From Alteromonadaceae bacterium (GTDB lineage Bacteria; Pseudomonadota; Gammaproteobacteria; Pseudomonadales; Oleiphilaceae), in NCBI GenBank assembly GCA_013393545.1, contig JABXHG010000020.1, forward strand, positions 1 through 9,828: DNA of 9,828 nucleotides, read 5' to 3'. The number at the start of each line of letters is the position of its first letter. Within the stretch, counting starts at the first letter, position 1. The translations under genes were made by a program, and so were the position numbers. The notes under the pieces were generated by a model. The model did not search any database. It saw nothing but the letters and a program-made list of their open reading frames with translations, and was not told where the DNA came from. This document shows positions 5,039 to 9,828 of the stretch, piece after piece.

Positions 5039-5418
5039 GGTGCCTCCGTGCCTTGGTCGTCAGGATCATAACTGGGCAACTCGGCAAGTCGGTGCAGCTC
5101 ACGCTGGATGGCGGCTAGCTCGGCGAGCAGATGCGCATGATCACCAGGCGTTAGGCCCACCGAATTCAGCACGCGGGCGATCTGGTTGACGTTGCTCCCT
5201 ACAGCGGCGAGCTGTCGCAGCAATTCGGGGTCGGCTGTCAGCGTGCGCAACCGCCGCTGTTGTCGTCGCTGACCAGTCTTCACCGCGCCGGCGCCGTCAA
5301 CGCGCTGGCGAACCCAGTCGCTGAGCGACAGGTCGGCAGTCTCGGCACGCCGCTTCCACTCGGCGGCGGTGTCGTCAGGCAGCCGTAACGTCACACGCTT
5401 GGTAAGCCGTTGCGCCAT
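5029..5418 (-). CDS. mobC: MobC relaxosome accessory protein
   Basis: This 129-residue DNA-binding protein helps the relaxase open oriT. The N-terminus (KRVTLRLPDDTAAEWKRRA, then LSLSDWVRQRV) looks like a ribbon-helix-helix. Residues about 70-90 carry the MobC-family signature VGSNVNQIARVLNSVG. ATG 5418 has GGAGG six bases upstream. The stop overlaps the mobA GTG by 10 bp, so the two are translationally coupled in one minus-strand operon that starts beside oriT. MobC proteins usually bind the oriT arms and can repress the operon promoter. Confidence 0.9.
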   Translation of the reverse strand: MAQRLTKRVTLRLPDDTAAEWKRRAETADLSLSDWVRQRVDGAGAVKTGQRRQQRRLRTLTADPELLRQLAAVGSNVNQIARVLNSVGLTPGDHAHLLAELAAIQRELHRLAELPSYDPDDQGTEAPCT

Positions 5419-5450
5419 GGGTTGCCTCCGGGGTTGGGATTTCGGGGGTC

Positions 5451-5535
5451 GAGGGGGCGCAGCCCCTCGCCAGCCCCTGGCAGCAAAGCCGCGAAGCGTT
5501 TTTGTCTGACAGGGTAGGCTGGCTTCTATGACTAA
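5451..5535. other. oriT: Probable oriT with ColE1-like nic motif
   Basis: Just upstream of mobC lies GGCTGGCTTCTATGAC (5517-5532), close to the ColE1/pBR322 nic region CTGG^CTTAACTATG. A nick would fall between 5522 and 5523. On the mobC side are small dyads, GAGGGG-GCGCAG-CCCCTC (5451-5468) and GCCAG-CCC-CTGGC (5469-5481), and a direct repeat AGCCCCT (5461 and 5472). Position, motif and relaxase type agree. The exact borders are inferred. Confidence 0.7.
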
Positions 5536-5800
5536 TAGTTTAGCACAGTTTCAAATAGAGTTATTGGGTGCACGCACACCAGCAGGGCAGAGTGGGAGGG
5601 GAGCTAGCTTTTTCAAACCATACACTCAACCGCGTTTTGAGGGGGTAATAGCCATAGATTTAACAAAACAGTTATGTAAGCCATTGATTTTGGATTAGCG
5701 CAGCTATATTACCCCTGAAAACATACACGAATTCCTCATTCTTACTGCTCTGGAGATGTAAAGCGATAAAATCGCTGTAGATAGCGCGCGAGCCTTGGCC
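5536..5800. other. AT-rich non-coding region with inverted repeats
   Basis: No gene is seen. A long-range inverted repeat joins TTTTGAGGGGGTAATA (5635-5650) with TATTACCCCTGAAAA (5707-5721), with one mismatch and one extra G. A perfect hairpin AGCGAT-AAA-ATCGCT lies at 5762-5776. The stretch sits between oriT and the 10-bp repeat array and may be part of oriT or of a partition site. Confidence 0.5.
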
Positions 5801-5890
5801 ATTATTCGCTAACCTTGGTCATCCTTCGTCATTCTTCGTCAATTTTGTCCGCTTTTAGGCATTCTTCGTCATCTATCGTCATTTTTGCCC
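5801..5890. repeat. 10-bp phased direct repeats, block 1
   Basis: Nine consecutive 10-bp units start at 5801, 5811 and so on to 5881. The best copies read ATCCTTCGTC (5821), ATTCTTCGTC (5831 and 5861) and ATCTATCGTC (5871); the units at 5841 and 5851 are degenerate. A period equal to one helical turn puts every unit on the same DNA face, as in binding arrays for partition proteins. The array lies just downstream of kfrA. Confidence 0.75.
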
Positions 5891-5936
5891 ACCAAAGAGG
5901 CGTACAAAGGCTGGCGTCCATTTCTATAGTAAAATG

Positions 5937-5950
5937 TTGATTATAATCAA
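5937..5950. repeat. Perfect 14-bp palindrome between the repeat blocks
   Basis: TTGATTATAATCAA is fully self-complementary and sits in AT-rich DNA between the two 10-bp repeat blocks. It is a likely binding site for a dimeric protein, or a melting-prone segment. Confidence 0.6.
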
Positions 5951-6012
5951 TATTTTTTTGTTTTATCGGTGGGACTTTGAACACTTTTGGGCTTTTTAGC
6001 ATAACGCTCGTT

Positions 6013-6052
6013 TTTATTCGTCATCCTTCGTCATCCTTCGTCATTCTTGAAC
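6013..6052. repeat. 10-bp phased direct repeats, block 2
   Basis: Four units at 6013, 6023, 6033 and 6043: TTTATTCGTC, ATCCTTCGTC twice, then ATTCTTGAAC. It has the same motif, direction and 10-bp period as block 1, about 120 bp away, and ends 10 bases from the kfrA stop codon. Confidence 0.75.
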
Positions 6053-6061
6053 CAACCGGGC

Positions 6062-6649
6062 TCACCGAGGCTTCTTTTTGCTGTCCTTCTGGGGGGCTGA
6101 CGTATCCGACTTACGTTCCGTCAGCCGATCGATCACGTTTTGGGCATCGTTCAAGCGCGCTTCCAGGCCGCTAAGACGCTCGGACAAACGGGCCGATTCG
6201 GCTTCGCGCTGCTGCTCGGCCTCCCGCCAACCACGCTCCGCCTCGGCCAGCTTTCCGCGCAGCCCTTCTAACTCGCGGTCACGCTCGGCCGCTTCCTCCT
6301 CGAGCGTCTGCACCGCCTCGCGGGCTTCCTCGACTTCGCCGGTTGCCTGTGCCTGTGCCTCGTCCAGCGCCGCACGCTCCGCTGACAGGCGACGCTCGGC
6401 TTCGGCCACCGCTGCATCCCAGGCTGCGGCTTTGAGCTGCTCTACGCGCTCGTTGATGGGCTCCGGCACCTCGATTTCGGCCAGGGCGTGCTCTTCGGTC
6501 TGTTTTTCCCGCCACGCCTGCATCGCTTCCGAGATCGTACTGAATGACCCACCGCCGAGGGCTTTGCGGACGCGGGCCAGCGTGGGCCGGTCGCCAGCCT
6601 CGGCGATTTTGTCGGCTTCAGCGTGGATTTTTTCCGGGGTCAGGGCCAT
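6062..6649 (-). CDS. kfrA: KfrA-like coiled-coil DNA-binding protein
   Basis: KfrA proteins of IncP and related plasmids bind DNA through their N-terminus, repress their own promoter and support stable inheritance. ATG 6649 (MALTPEKIHAEADKIAEAG) has AGGAG six bases upstream; a longer frame beginning in the operator is not likely. Residues about 1-50 (RPTLARVRKALGGGSFSTI, SEAMQAWR) match the KfrA N-terminal domain. Residues about 75-180 form a long Glu/Ala/Arg/Leu coiled coil, and the tail is basic (KKKPR). The length of about 195 residues is shorter than RK2 KfrA (about 300). It is divergent from the gene at 6778 and its promoter overlaps two dyads. The phased repeats just downstream may be its second target. 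Confidence 0.87.
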   Translation of the reverse strand: MALTPEKIHAEADKIAEAGDRPTLARVRKALGGGSFSTISEAMQAWREKQTEEHALAEIEVPEPINERVEQLKAAAWDAAVAEAERRLSAERAALDEAQAQATGEVEEAREAVQTLEEEAAERDRELEGLRGKLAEAERGWREAEQQREAESARLSERLSGLEARLNDAQNVIDRLTERKSDTSAPQKDSKKKPR

Positions 6650-6673
6650 GTCTGTCTCCTTTTCCGTATTTTG

Positions 6674-6721
6674 TTGTATGTAGTATAATACAACATACAA
6701 TTTTATACAACAATATTGTAT
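6674..6721 (-). promoter_or_regulatory. kfrA promoter with overlapping operator dyads
   Basis: On the minus strand, -35 TTGTAT (6710-6705) and -10 TATACT (6687-6682) have a 17-bp spacer. Two inverted repeats overlap them: TTGTATG (6674-6680) with CATACAA (6694-6700), and ATACAA (6705-6710) with TTGTAT (6716-6721). The shared TTGTAT half-site suggests one repressor, most simply KfrA itself. On the plus strand, TTGTAT (6674) and TACAAT (6696) could serve the divergent gene. Confidence 0.7.
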
Positions 6722-6777
6722 TCATTGCCTCACATAAACCGAGCTATGCTGCGCGTGAGCATCGAGGGAGAAGGGAT

Positions 6778-7083
6778 ATGCCGCATGACATCGCCTACAA
6801 CCTGCCGCGTATGGCTCACACAGGCCGAATCCAGGTCTACGGCGTTAACGGCCGATACCGCTACCGCTTAACGAACGGCCAGGGCGACATCGAGCACCGC
6901 AGCACCGACTGGCCCGGCGGGACATACGGCAACCCCGAACGAGCGCTGCGCGACGGTTTGCTGCGTGATAGCGATCCCCGCCTGGCGGCCGAGCTGGATG
7001 CGGTGGCCATGGCCTGCGGCACGACGTACTCGGGTGCCCTGGATCGAGCGCACGACGGCATCACGCTAACGCTCGAGGCATAA
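6778..7083 (+). CDS. Hypothetical 101-residue protein divergent from kfrA
   Basis: I do not recognise this family. ATG 6778 follows GAAGGGA and gives MPHDIAYNLPRMAHTGRIQV. An open frame reaching back to 6544 crosses kfrA and its operator and is not the gene. The protein looks globular and soluble: a beta-rich first half (GRIQVYGVNGRYRYRLTNG), then a conserved-looking DWPGGTYGNPERALRDGLL and a helical part ending in GITLTLEA. It has no signal peptide or membrane segment. Its GC-rich backbone-like codon use and position by kfrA suggest a plasmid maintenance role, possibly controlled from the shared operator region; that is inference. Confidence 0.75.
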   Translation: MPHDIAYNLPRMAHTGRIQVYGVNGRYRYRLTNGQGDIEHRSTDWPGGTYGNPERALRDGLLRDSDPRLAAELDAVAMACGTTYSGALDRAHDGITLTLEA

Positions 7084-7113
7084 GCCCGACGCCCAGGGCG
7101 GGAGGTTGCCGGT

Positions 7114-7479
7114 GCTTTCGCCGAAAGCCTCATTATCAGGCGTCGGCGCCTGGCCTGAAGCGGGTTTATCGCCGCCTTGGCGGCGATGGAAGGGGCGCTT
7201 GCGCCCCGAAACCGGCGAGGCACGAGTCCTACCGACCCACAGCAGCTAAACGCCCGCCTTGGAAACTGGCCCAGCCGCCGTACCTTGTTGCCAAACAGGG
7301 GTTGCCAAGTCGATAGCACGGATCTAGCGCGGCGTAAGCCGCCCATTAGGGCGCCCAGGCGCGTAGCGCCTCGATGGCGCCCTAGGGCCGCGCCTTGGGC
7401 GCGCCATTGTTAGGCGGCCCGAAGGGCCGGGCGGAAGGCGCTTTAGCGCCTGGAGGGTAGGCGAGCGCGTATCGCGCTC
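7114..7479. repeat. Array of about ten GC-rich hairpins
   Basis: Perfect or near-perfect stems with 2-6 base loops are packed here: 7114-7128, 7137-7152, 7168-7187 (9-bp stem, TT loop), 7192-7207 (7-bp), 7329-7342, 7347-7384 (a nested pair, outer 9 bp and inner 6 bp), 7389-7403, 7415-7429, 7436-7451 and 7463-7479. GGCGC/GCGCC is the recurring arm; the loops are TT, GTA, GTAA, TTTA, TAT, GAA and TTG. No gene fits here. The array lies between the hypothetical gene and the origin. Confidence 0.75.
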
Positions 7480-7483
7480 TTTT
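7463..7483 (+). terminator. Possible terminator insulating the origin
   Basis: GAGCGCG (7463-7469) pairs with CGCGCTC (7473-7479), followed by TTTT (7480-7483). The stem is strong and the U-tract short. It would stop transcription from the left before oriV. Confidence 0.45.
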
Positions 7484-7648
7484 CTGTACCTTTTCCCCTT
7501 TTCCCCTTTTAGATCGCATAAGTTATTGAATATTAACATTTAATAGAGTTAATAAGGGACAGATTTGCGGTTGGAAGGGGACAGATTTGCGGTTAAAAGG
7601 GGACGGATTTGCGGTTGAAAAGGGGACGGATTTGCGGCATAAGGGGAC
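7484..7648. other. oriV: Iteron origin of replication (oriV)
   Basis: Directly upstream of repB, copies of GGGACRGATTTGCGG start at 7556, 7578, 7600 and 7623, with a partial GGGAC copy at 7644. Spacing is 22, 22, 23 and 21 bp, two helical turns. To the left is AT-rich DNA (about 7510-7555), preceded by TTTTCCCC-type repeats (about 7491-7510), suited to be the melting region. Rep_3 initiators bind such iterons. I saw no clear DnaA box. Confidence 0.88.
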
Positions 7649-7665
7649 GCCATATACAGAGTCCC
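7644..7665. promoter_or_regulatory. Probable RepB autoregulation site
   Basis: GGGAC (7644-7648) and GTCCC (7661-7665) form an inverted repeat with a 12-bp spacer between the last iteron and the repB ribosome site. Inverted half-iterons at this position commonly bind RepB dimers and repress rep. Confidence 0.55.
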
Positions 7666-7684
7666 TTCGTAACGGAGCTCATGG

Positions 7685-8545
7685 ATGAACCATCCTCAAA
7701 TCTATAAGAGCAACGCATTGGTTGAGGCTCAGTACCGGCTTAGTGTTGCTGAGCAGCGCATCATGCTCGCGTGTATGTCCCAGGTCAGGCGTGACCAGTC
7801 CATTACAGATGATGCGTTGTACAGCGTCAGTGCCGTCGATATTGCAGCCATGTCTGATACCTCTACTAAGCAAACGTATCGAGAGCTTGAGAAGGCCGCA
7901 CTACGACTCAAGCGCCGCGAAGTCCGGTTGTTTGAGGAGCCCAATGGAAAGGGACACAAGCGAAAAGTCATGCTCACCGGCTGGGTACAGACAATCATCT
8001 ACATTGAGGAAGAGGGGCGCGTAGAACTTCGCTTCACCAAAGACATGCTGCCTTATCTTTCTCAGCTCACAGAGCAGTTCACGCGCTATGCGCTGGCTGA
8101 CGTAGCAACGATGACCAGCGGCCACGCCATGCGACTCTATGAACTATTGTGCCAGTGGCGCGACGCCGGACAGCGTGAAGTATCTATCGAATGGTTACGC
8201 AACGCCTTCCAGCTTGAAGGAAAATATACCGCACTCAAGGATTTTAAGCGCCGGGTACTTGAACCTGCCGTGGAACAGATCAACAAGCATTCACCATTGT
8301 GGTGCAAGTGGGATCAGCGCAAGACCGGGCGGCGTGTCTCTCATTTGGTGTTTACCTTTGGTGAGAAAACCAAGCCAAAGCCCAAGAAATCACGCAAGGT
8401 CGAAGCCCAGGGCCGCACATCCAATGACGGCAATGGCTCGATATACGGCATTTCGATGGCGGACATTAAAGCCCACGCTAACCCCGGAGAAAGTGAGTCA
8501 GACGCAGCTCTGCGGCTGCTCGATGAACGAAAAAGAGGAGCGTGA
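7685..8545 (+). CDS. repB: RepB replication initiator, Rep_3 family
   Basis: This 286-residue plasmid initiator binds iterons as a monomer, opens oriV and recruits host replication proteins. ATG 7685 has CGGAG about 8 bases upstream. The first winged-helix half begins with YKSNALVEAQYRLSVAEQRIM, the standard Rep_3 opening. VELRFTKDMLPYLSQLTEQFTRY is the linker and the start of the second domain, followed by SGHAMRLYELLCQW and YTALKDFKRRVLEPAVEQIN, the DNA-reading second winged helix. The C-terminal tail is basic, then flexible (KPKPKKSRK). The length is normal for the family. It sits immediately after its iterons, and its last codons lie in the terminator hairpin of the convergent dinJ-yafQ operon. 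Confidence 0.96.
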   Translation: MNHPQIYKSNALVEAQYRLSVAEQRIMLACMSQVRRDQSITDDALYSVSAVDIAAMSDTSTKQTYRELEKAALRLKRREVRLFEEPNGKGHKRKVMLTGWVQTIIYIEEEGRVELRFTKDMLPYLSQLTEQFTRYALADVATMTSGHAMRLYELLCQWRDAGQREVSIEWLRNAFQLEGKYTALKDFKRRVLEPAVEQINKHSPLWCKWDQRKTGRRVSHLVFTFGEKTKPKPKKSRKVEAQGRTSNDGNGSIYGISMADIKAHANPGESESDAALRLLDERKRGA

Positions 8546-8554
8546 CGGCTCCTC
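8530..8554 (-). terminator. Terminator of dinJ-yafQ, overlapping the repB stop codon
   Basis: On the minus strand, GAGGAGC (8554-8548) pairs with GCTCCTC (8541-8535) around a 6-base loop, followed by TTTTT (8534-8530). The repB stop TGA (8543-8545) lies in the loop. On the plus strand the hairpin has no T-run. Confidence 0.85.
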
Positions 8555-8559
8555 AGGCA

Positions 8560-8832
8560 TCAATCCTGGAAAACATCAGCATGACTGCCAGTACGTGCTA
8601 ACTGCAATTCATCGCCGACAACGCGGTATAGCAAAAGCCAGTCGGGCTCGATATGCGCATCCCGATAGCCATTCCAATTACCACGCAGCGGATGATCCTG
8701 GTAAGCGTCAGGCAGAGGGGACTGCTCCATCAGCAGGGTCAGCAAGGTGCGTAGCTTGCTCATGTCCTTATCACGCTTTTTGATGCGCTTAACGTCACGT
8801 TTGAACTGACTCGTGCGTACCGGCGTGAGCAT
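8560..8832 (-). CDS. yafQ: YafQ-family mRNA interferase toxin
   Basis: This RelE-superfamily toxin cuts mRNA on translating ribosomes. The family core is clear: HPLRGNWNGYRDAHIEPDWL with LLYRVVGDELQLARTGSHADVF, matching E. coli YafQ including the catalytic His, Asp and C-terminal His (SHADVF) positions. I place the start at ATG 8832, whose A is shared with the dinJ stop (TGATG); a TTG one codon earlier is possible. Length of about 90 residues is normal. It is translationally coupled to dinJ and ends at a strong terminator. Confidence 0.93.
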   Translation of the reverse strand: MLTPVRTSQFKRDVKRIKKRDKDMSKLRTLLTLLMEQSPLPDAYQDHPLRGNWNGYRDAHIEPDWLLLYRVVGDELQLARTGSHADVFQD

Positions 8833-9089
8833 CAAATGCCCAAGTCTTCAAACAGGTCGTCAGCACTATCGAAGCGCTGGCCTCTGCCTGCTTCCAGGTC
8901 ATCCATGGCTTTAGCTGTTGCAGCGTTCGGTACCTGAACGATGAAGGGCAAGCGCTTTTCCTCGGCAATGCGCAGCATTAGCAGACGAATCGCATCCGAT
9001 GTCGATAGCCCCATAGCATCCAGCGCTGCAGTAGCACGTTCTTTGGTATCACGATCAATGCGTGCACGTATGACAGTATCGCTACTCAT
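8832..9089 (-). CDS. dinJ: DinJ/RelB-family antitoxin
   Basis: This antitoxin has a ribbon-helix-helix N-terminus (SDTVIRARIDRDTKERATAA, LGLSTSDAIRL-like helices) and a C-terminal toxin-binding tail ending SADDLFEDLGI, nearly the same ending as E. coli DinJ. It has 85 residues; ATG 9089 has a GGAGAAAGG ribosome site. It is the first gene of a minus-strand operon with yafQ. The DinJ-YafQ complex normally represses the operon through a dyad in the promoter, and such a dyad is visible at 9113-9125. It supports plasmid retention by killing or arresting plasmid-free cells. Confidence 0.95.
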   Translation of the reverse strand: MSSDTVIRARIDRDTKERATAALDAMGLSTSDAIRLLMLRIAEEKRLPFIVQVPNAATAKAMDDLEAGRGQRFDSADDLFEDLGI

Positions 9090-9111
9090 GACCTTTCTCC
9101 CTTACACTCGT

Positions 9112-9126
9112 AGCTACATTGTAGCC
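9112..9126 (-). promoter_or_regulatory. dinJ-yafQ operator over the -10 box
   Basis: GCTACA (9113-9118) and TGTAGC (9120-9125) form a perfect dyad with a single central base. The minus-strand -10 TACAAT (9123-9118) lies within it, with a weak -35 (CTGCAA) 17 bp upstream. Repressor binding here would block RNA polymerase. Confidence 0.65.
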
Positions 9127-9179
9127 ACAAAAAGAATAAATTGCAGCGTTTATCGAACGACTGGCGATAGCGCGATGCC

Positions 9180-9232
9180 TGCGACTAGACTTGTAGCACC
9201 TGCAACACCCCTTGCGACAGGCTGCAACACCC
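9180..9232. repeat. TGCRACA repeats upstream of the HTH gene
   Basis: TGCGACT (9180), TGCAACACCC (9201), TGCGACAGGC (9213) and TGCAACACCC (9223) occur in a row, spaced 21, 12 and 10 bp. They end at the probable start codon of the next gene. The near-helical spacing suggests a protein-binding array. Confidence 0.55.
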
Positions 9233-9700
9233 ATGCAAATGACCATCAGTGCCGCTGCTAGGCTATACGGCATTCATCGAGCTACGCTGCATCGCCATAT
9301 CAAGTCAGGCCGCTTGTCATGCGTCTTTAAGCGCGATGGGGGCCGCACCCTGGATCTGTCTGAACTGATCCGTTGCTACGGTGAACCGCCTCATCATTCA
9401 GGGGATGTGCGACAGGATGCGACAGGTCCAATTTCACCACCTGCGACACTCGATGCGACACCCGGTAATGCAGCCCTCCTGGCTCGCTTTGATGCGTTGC
9501 TGGAGGTCGTAACGGAGCAACGTGATGAACTACGAGCACTGCGTGAGGAAATCCGCGAACTGCGAAGCCTCCCCGCCCCAGAGCAGCTTGCCGACGACAA
9601 CAGACCACAGCCACCAGTGACGGATGAGCCCGATAGCACACCACCCCGTGACTTCAGCGAAGTGTTAGCGCGGTTTGAGGCGCGCCACAAACCCGATTAA
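9233..9700 (+). CDS. Plasmid helix-turn-helix protein with coiled coil
   Basis: The N-terminus (MTISAAARLYGIHRATLHRH, IKSGRLSCVFKRDGGRTLDL) is a MerR/excisionase-like helix-turn-helix followed by a small wing and SELIRCYG. This layout is common in short proteins found beside rep on many plasmids, variously labelled plasmid replication DNA-binding or entry-exclusion proteins. Residues about 85-115 form a coiled coil (LEVVTEQRDELRALREEIRE), and the tail is Pro-rich. I chose ATG 9233 (ATG 9239 also possible); a TTG at 9212 would start inside the upstream repeats. No good ribosome site is visible. The coding DNA itself carries four TGCGACA copies (9408, 9418, 9442, 9454), matching the upstream array. 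The function is probably copy control or maintenance, unproven. Confidence 0.75.
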   Translation: MQMTISAAARLYGIHRATLHRHIKSGRLSCVFKRDGGRTLDLSELIRCYGEPPHHSGDVRQDATGPISPPATLDATPGNAALLARFDALLEVVTEQRDELRALREEIRELRSLPAPEQLADDNRPQPPVTDEPDSTPPRDFSEVLARFEARHKPD

Positions 9701-9828
9701 AACGTCAGCCGCTCGAACGGCCTCCCCGACAGCGCCGTGTAGGCCACCGTGTTCTGGATATTGGCGTGGCCCAGGTACTGCTGCACCGTGCGGATGTCCG
9801 TGCCGCTGTTGATCAGGTGTACCCCACA
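9697..9828 (-). CDS. Tyrosine recombinase, C-terminal part (cut by window edge)
   Basis: 43 residues are visible, starting CGVHLINSGTDIRTVQQYLG and containing LGHANIQNTVAYT. The LGH histidine and the tyrosine nine residues later are the expected box II histidine and nucleophile. The stop codon overlaps the convergent gene's stop (TAA 9698-9700) by two bases. With the 154-residue N-terminal part at 1-463, a total near 205-215 residues would suit a short FimB-like recombinase. The missing piece includes the HxxR box. Confidence 0.88.
   Translation of the reverse strand, partial: CGVHLINSGTDIRTVQQYLGHANIQNTVAYTALSGRPFERLTF

Noticed and set aside
5801..5890. A CRISPR-like repeat array
   Set aside because: Units are contiguous 10-bp repeats with no 30-bp spacers, and no cas genes are present.
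6078..6683. Long plus-strand frame opposite kfrA
   Set aside because: The Ser/Arg/Ala-rich composition is the expected shadow of the Glu/Ala coiled coil on the other strand.
6544..6777. N-terminal extension of the 101-residue gene
   Set aside because: It would run through kfrA and its operators; ATG 6778 has the ribosome site.

Overview
The window reads as almost all of a small mobilisable plasmid from a gammaproteobacterium. Host genus cannot be fixed from sequence alone; the moderately GC-rich backbone and gene set would suit halophilic or marine gammaproteobacteria or pseudomonads. The two window ends carry the N-terminal and C-terminal parts of one kind of short tyrosine recombinase, in the same orientation. 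The simplest explanation is a circular replicon opened inside that gene, with a small piece missing: a direct join is out of frame and lacks the His-x-x-Arg box.

Layout, left to right. (1) 1-463: N-terminal part of the recombinase, minus strand, with a 9-bp dyad upstream. (2) 580-2160: AT-richer accessory DNA holding a frameshifted (or recoded) gene, a terminator-bounded cassette of very short ORFs with RNA structures, and about 600 bases without a recognisable gene. (3) 2163-2919: an XRE antitoxin-like regulator and a RelE/HigB (Gp49-like) toxin, unusually convergent and separated by a terminator. (4) 3356-5535: a ColE1-type mobilisation block, mobC-mobA on the minus strand with mobB-like and mobD-like genes nested in another frame inside mobA, and an oriT with a ColE1-like nic motif. 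(5) 5536-6061: non-coding DNA with two blocks of 10-bp direct repeats in helical phase. (6) 6062-7083: a KfrA-like coiled-coil DNA-binding protein, an operator-rich divergent promoter, and a divergent 101-residue unknown protein. (7) 7084-7684: a dense array of GC-rich hairpins, then AT-rich DNA and about 22-bp iterons (oriV). (8) 7685-8545: RepB initiator of the Rep_3 family. (9) 8560-9089: dinJ-yafQ toxin-antitoxin operon on the minus strand, whose terminator lies across the end of repB. (10) 9233-9700: a small helix-turn-helix/coiled-coil plasmid protein whose upstream and coding DNA share a TGCRACA repeat. (11) 9697-9828: recombinase C-terminus.

Together: RepB plus iterons replicate the plasmid. 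KfrA and two toxin-antitoxin modules probably maintain it, the recombinase may resolve multimers or integrate it, and MobC/MobA/MobB/MobD plus oriT allow transfer by a helper conjugation system. The most unusual parts are the riboregulated mini-ORF cassette (1102-1541), the 10-bp phased repeat blocks next to kfrA, the convergent toxin-antitoxin pair and the hairpin array before oriV.
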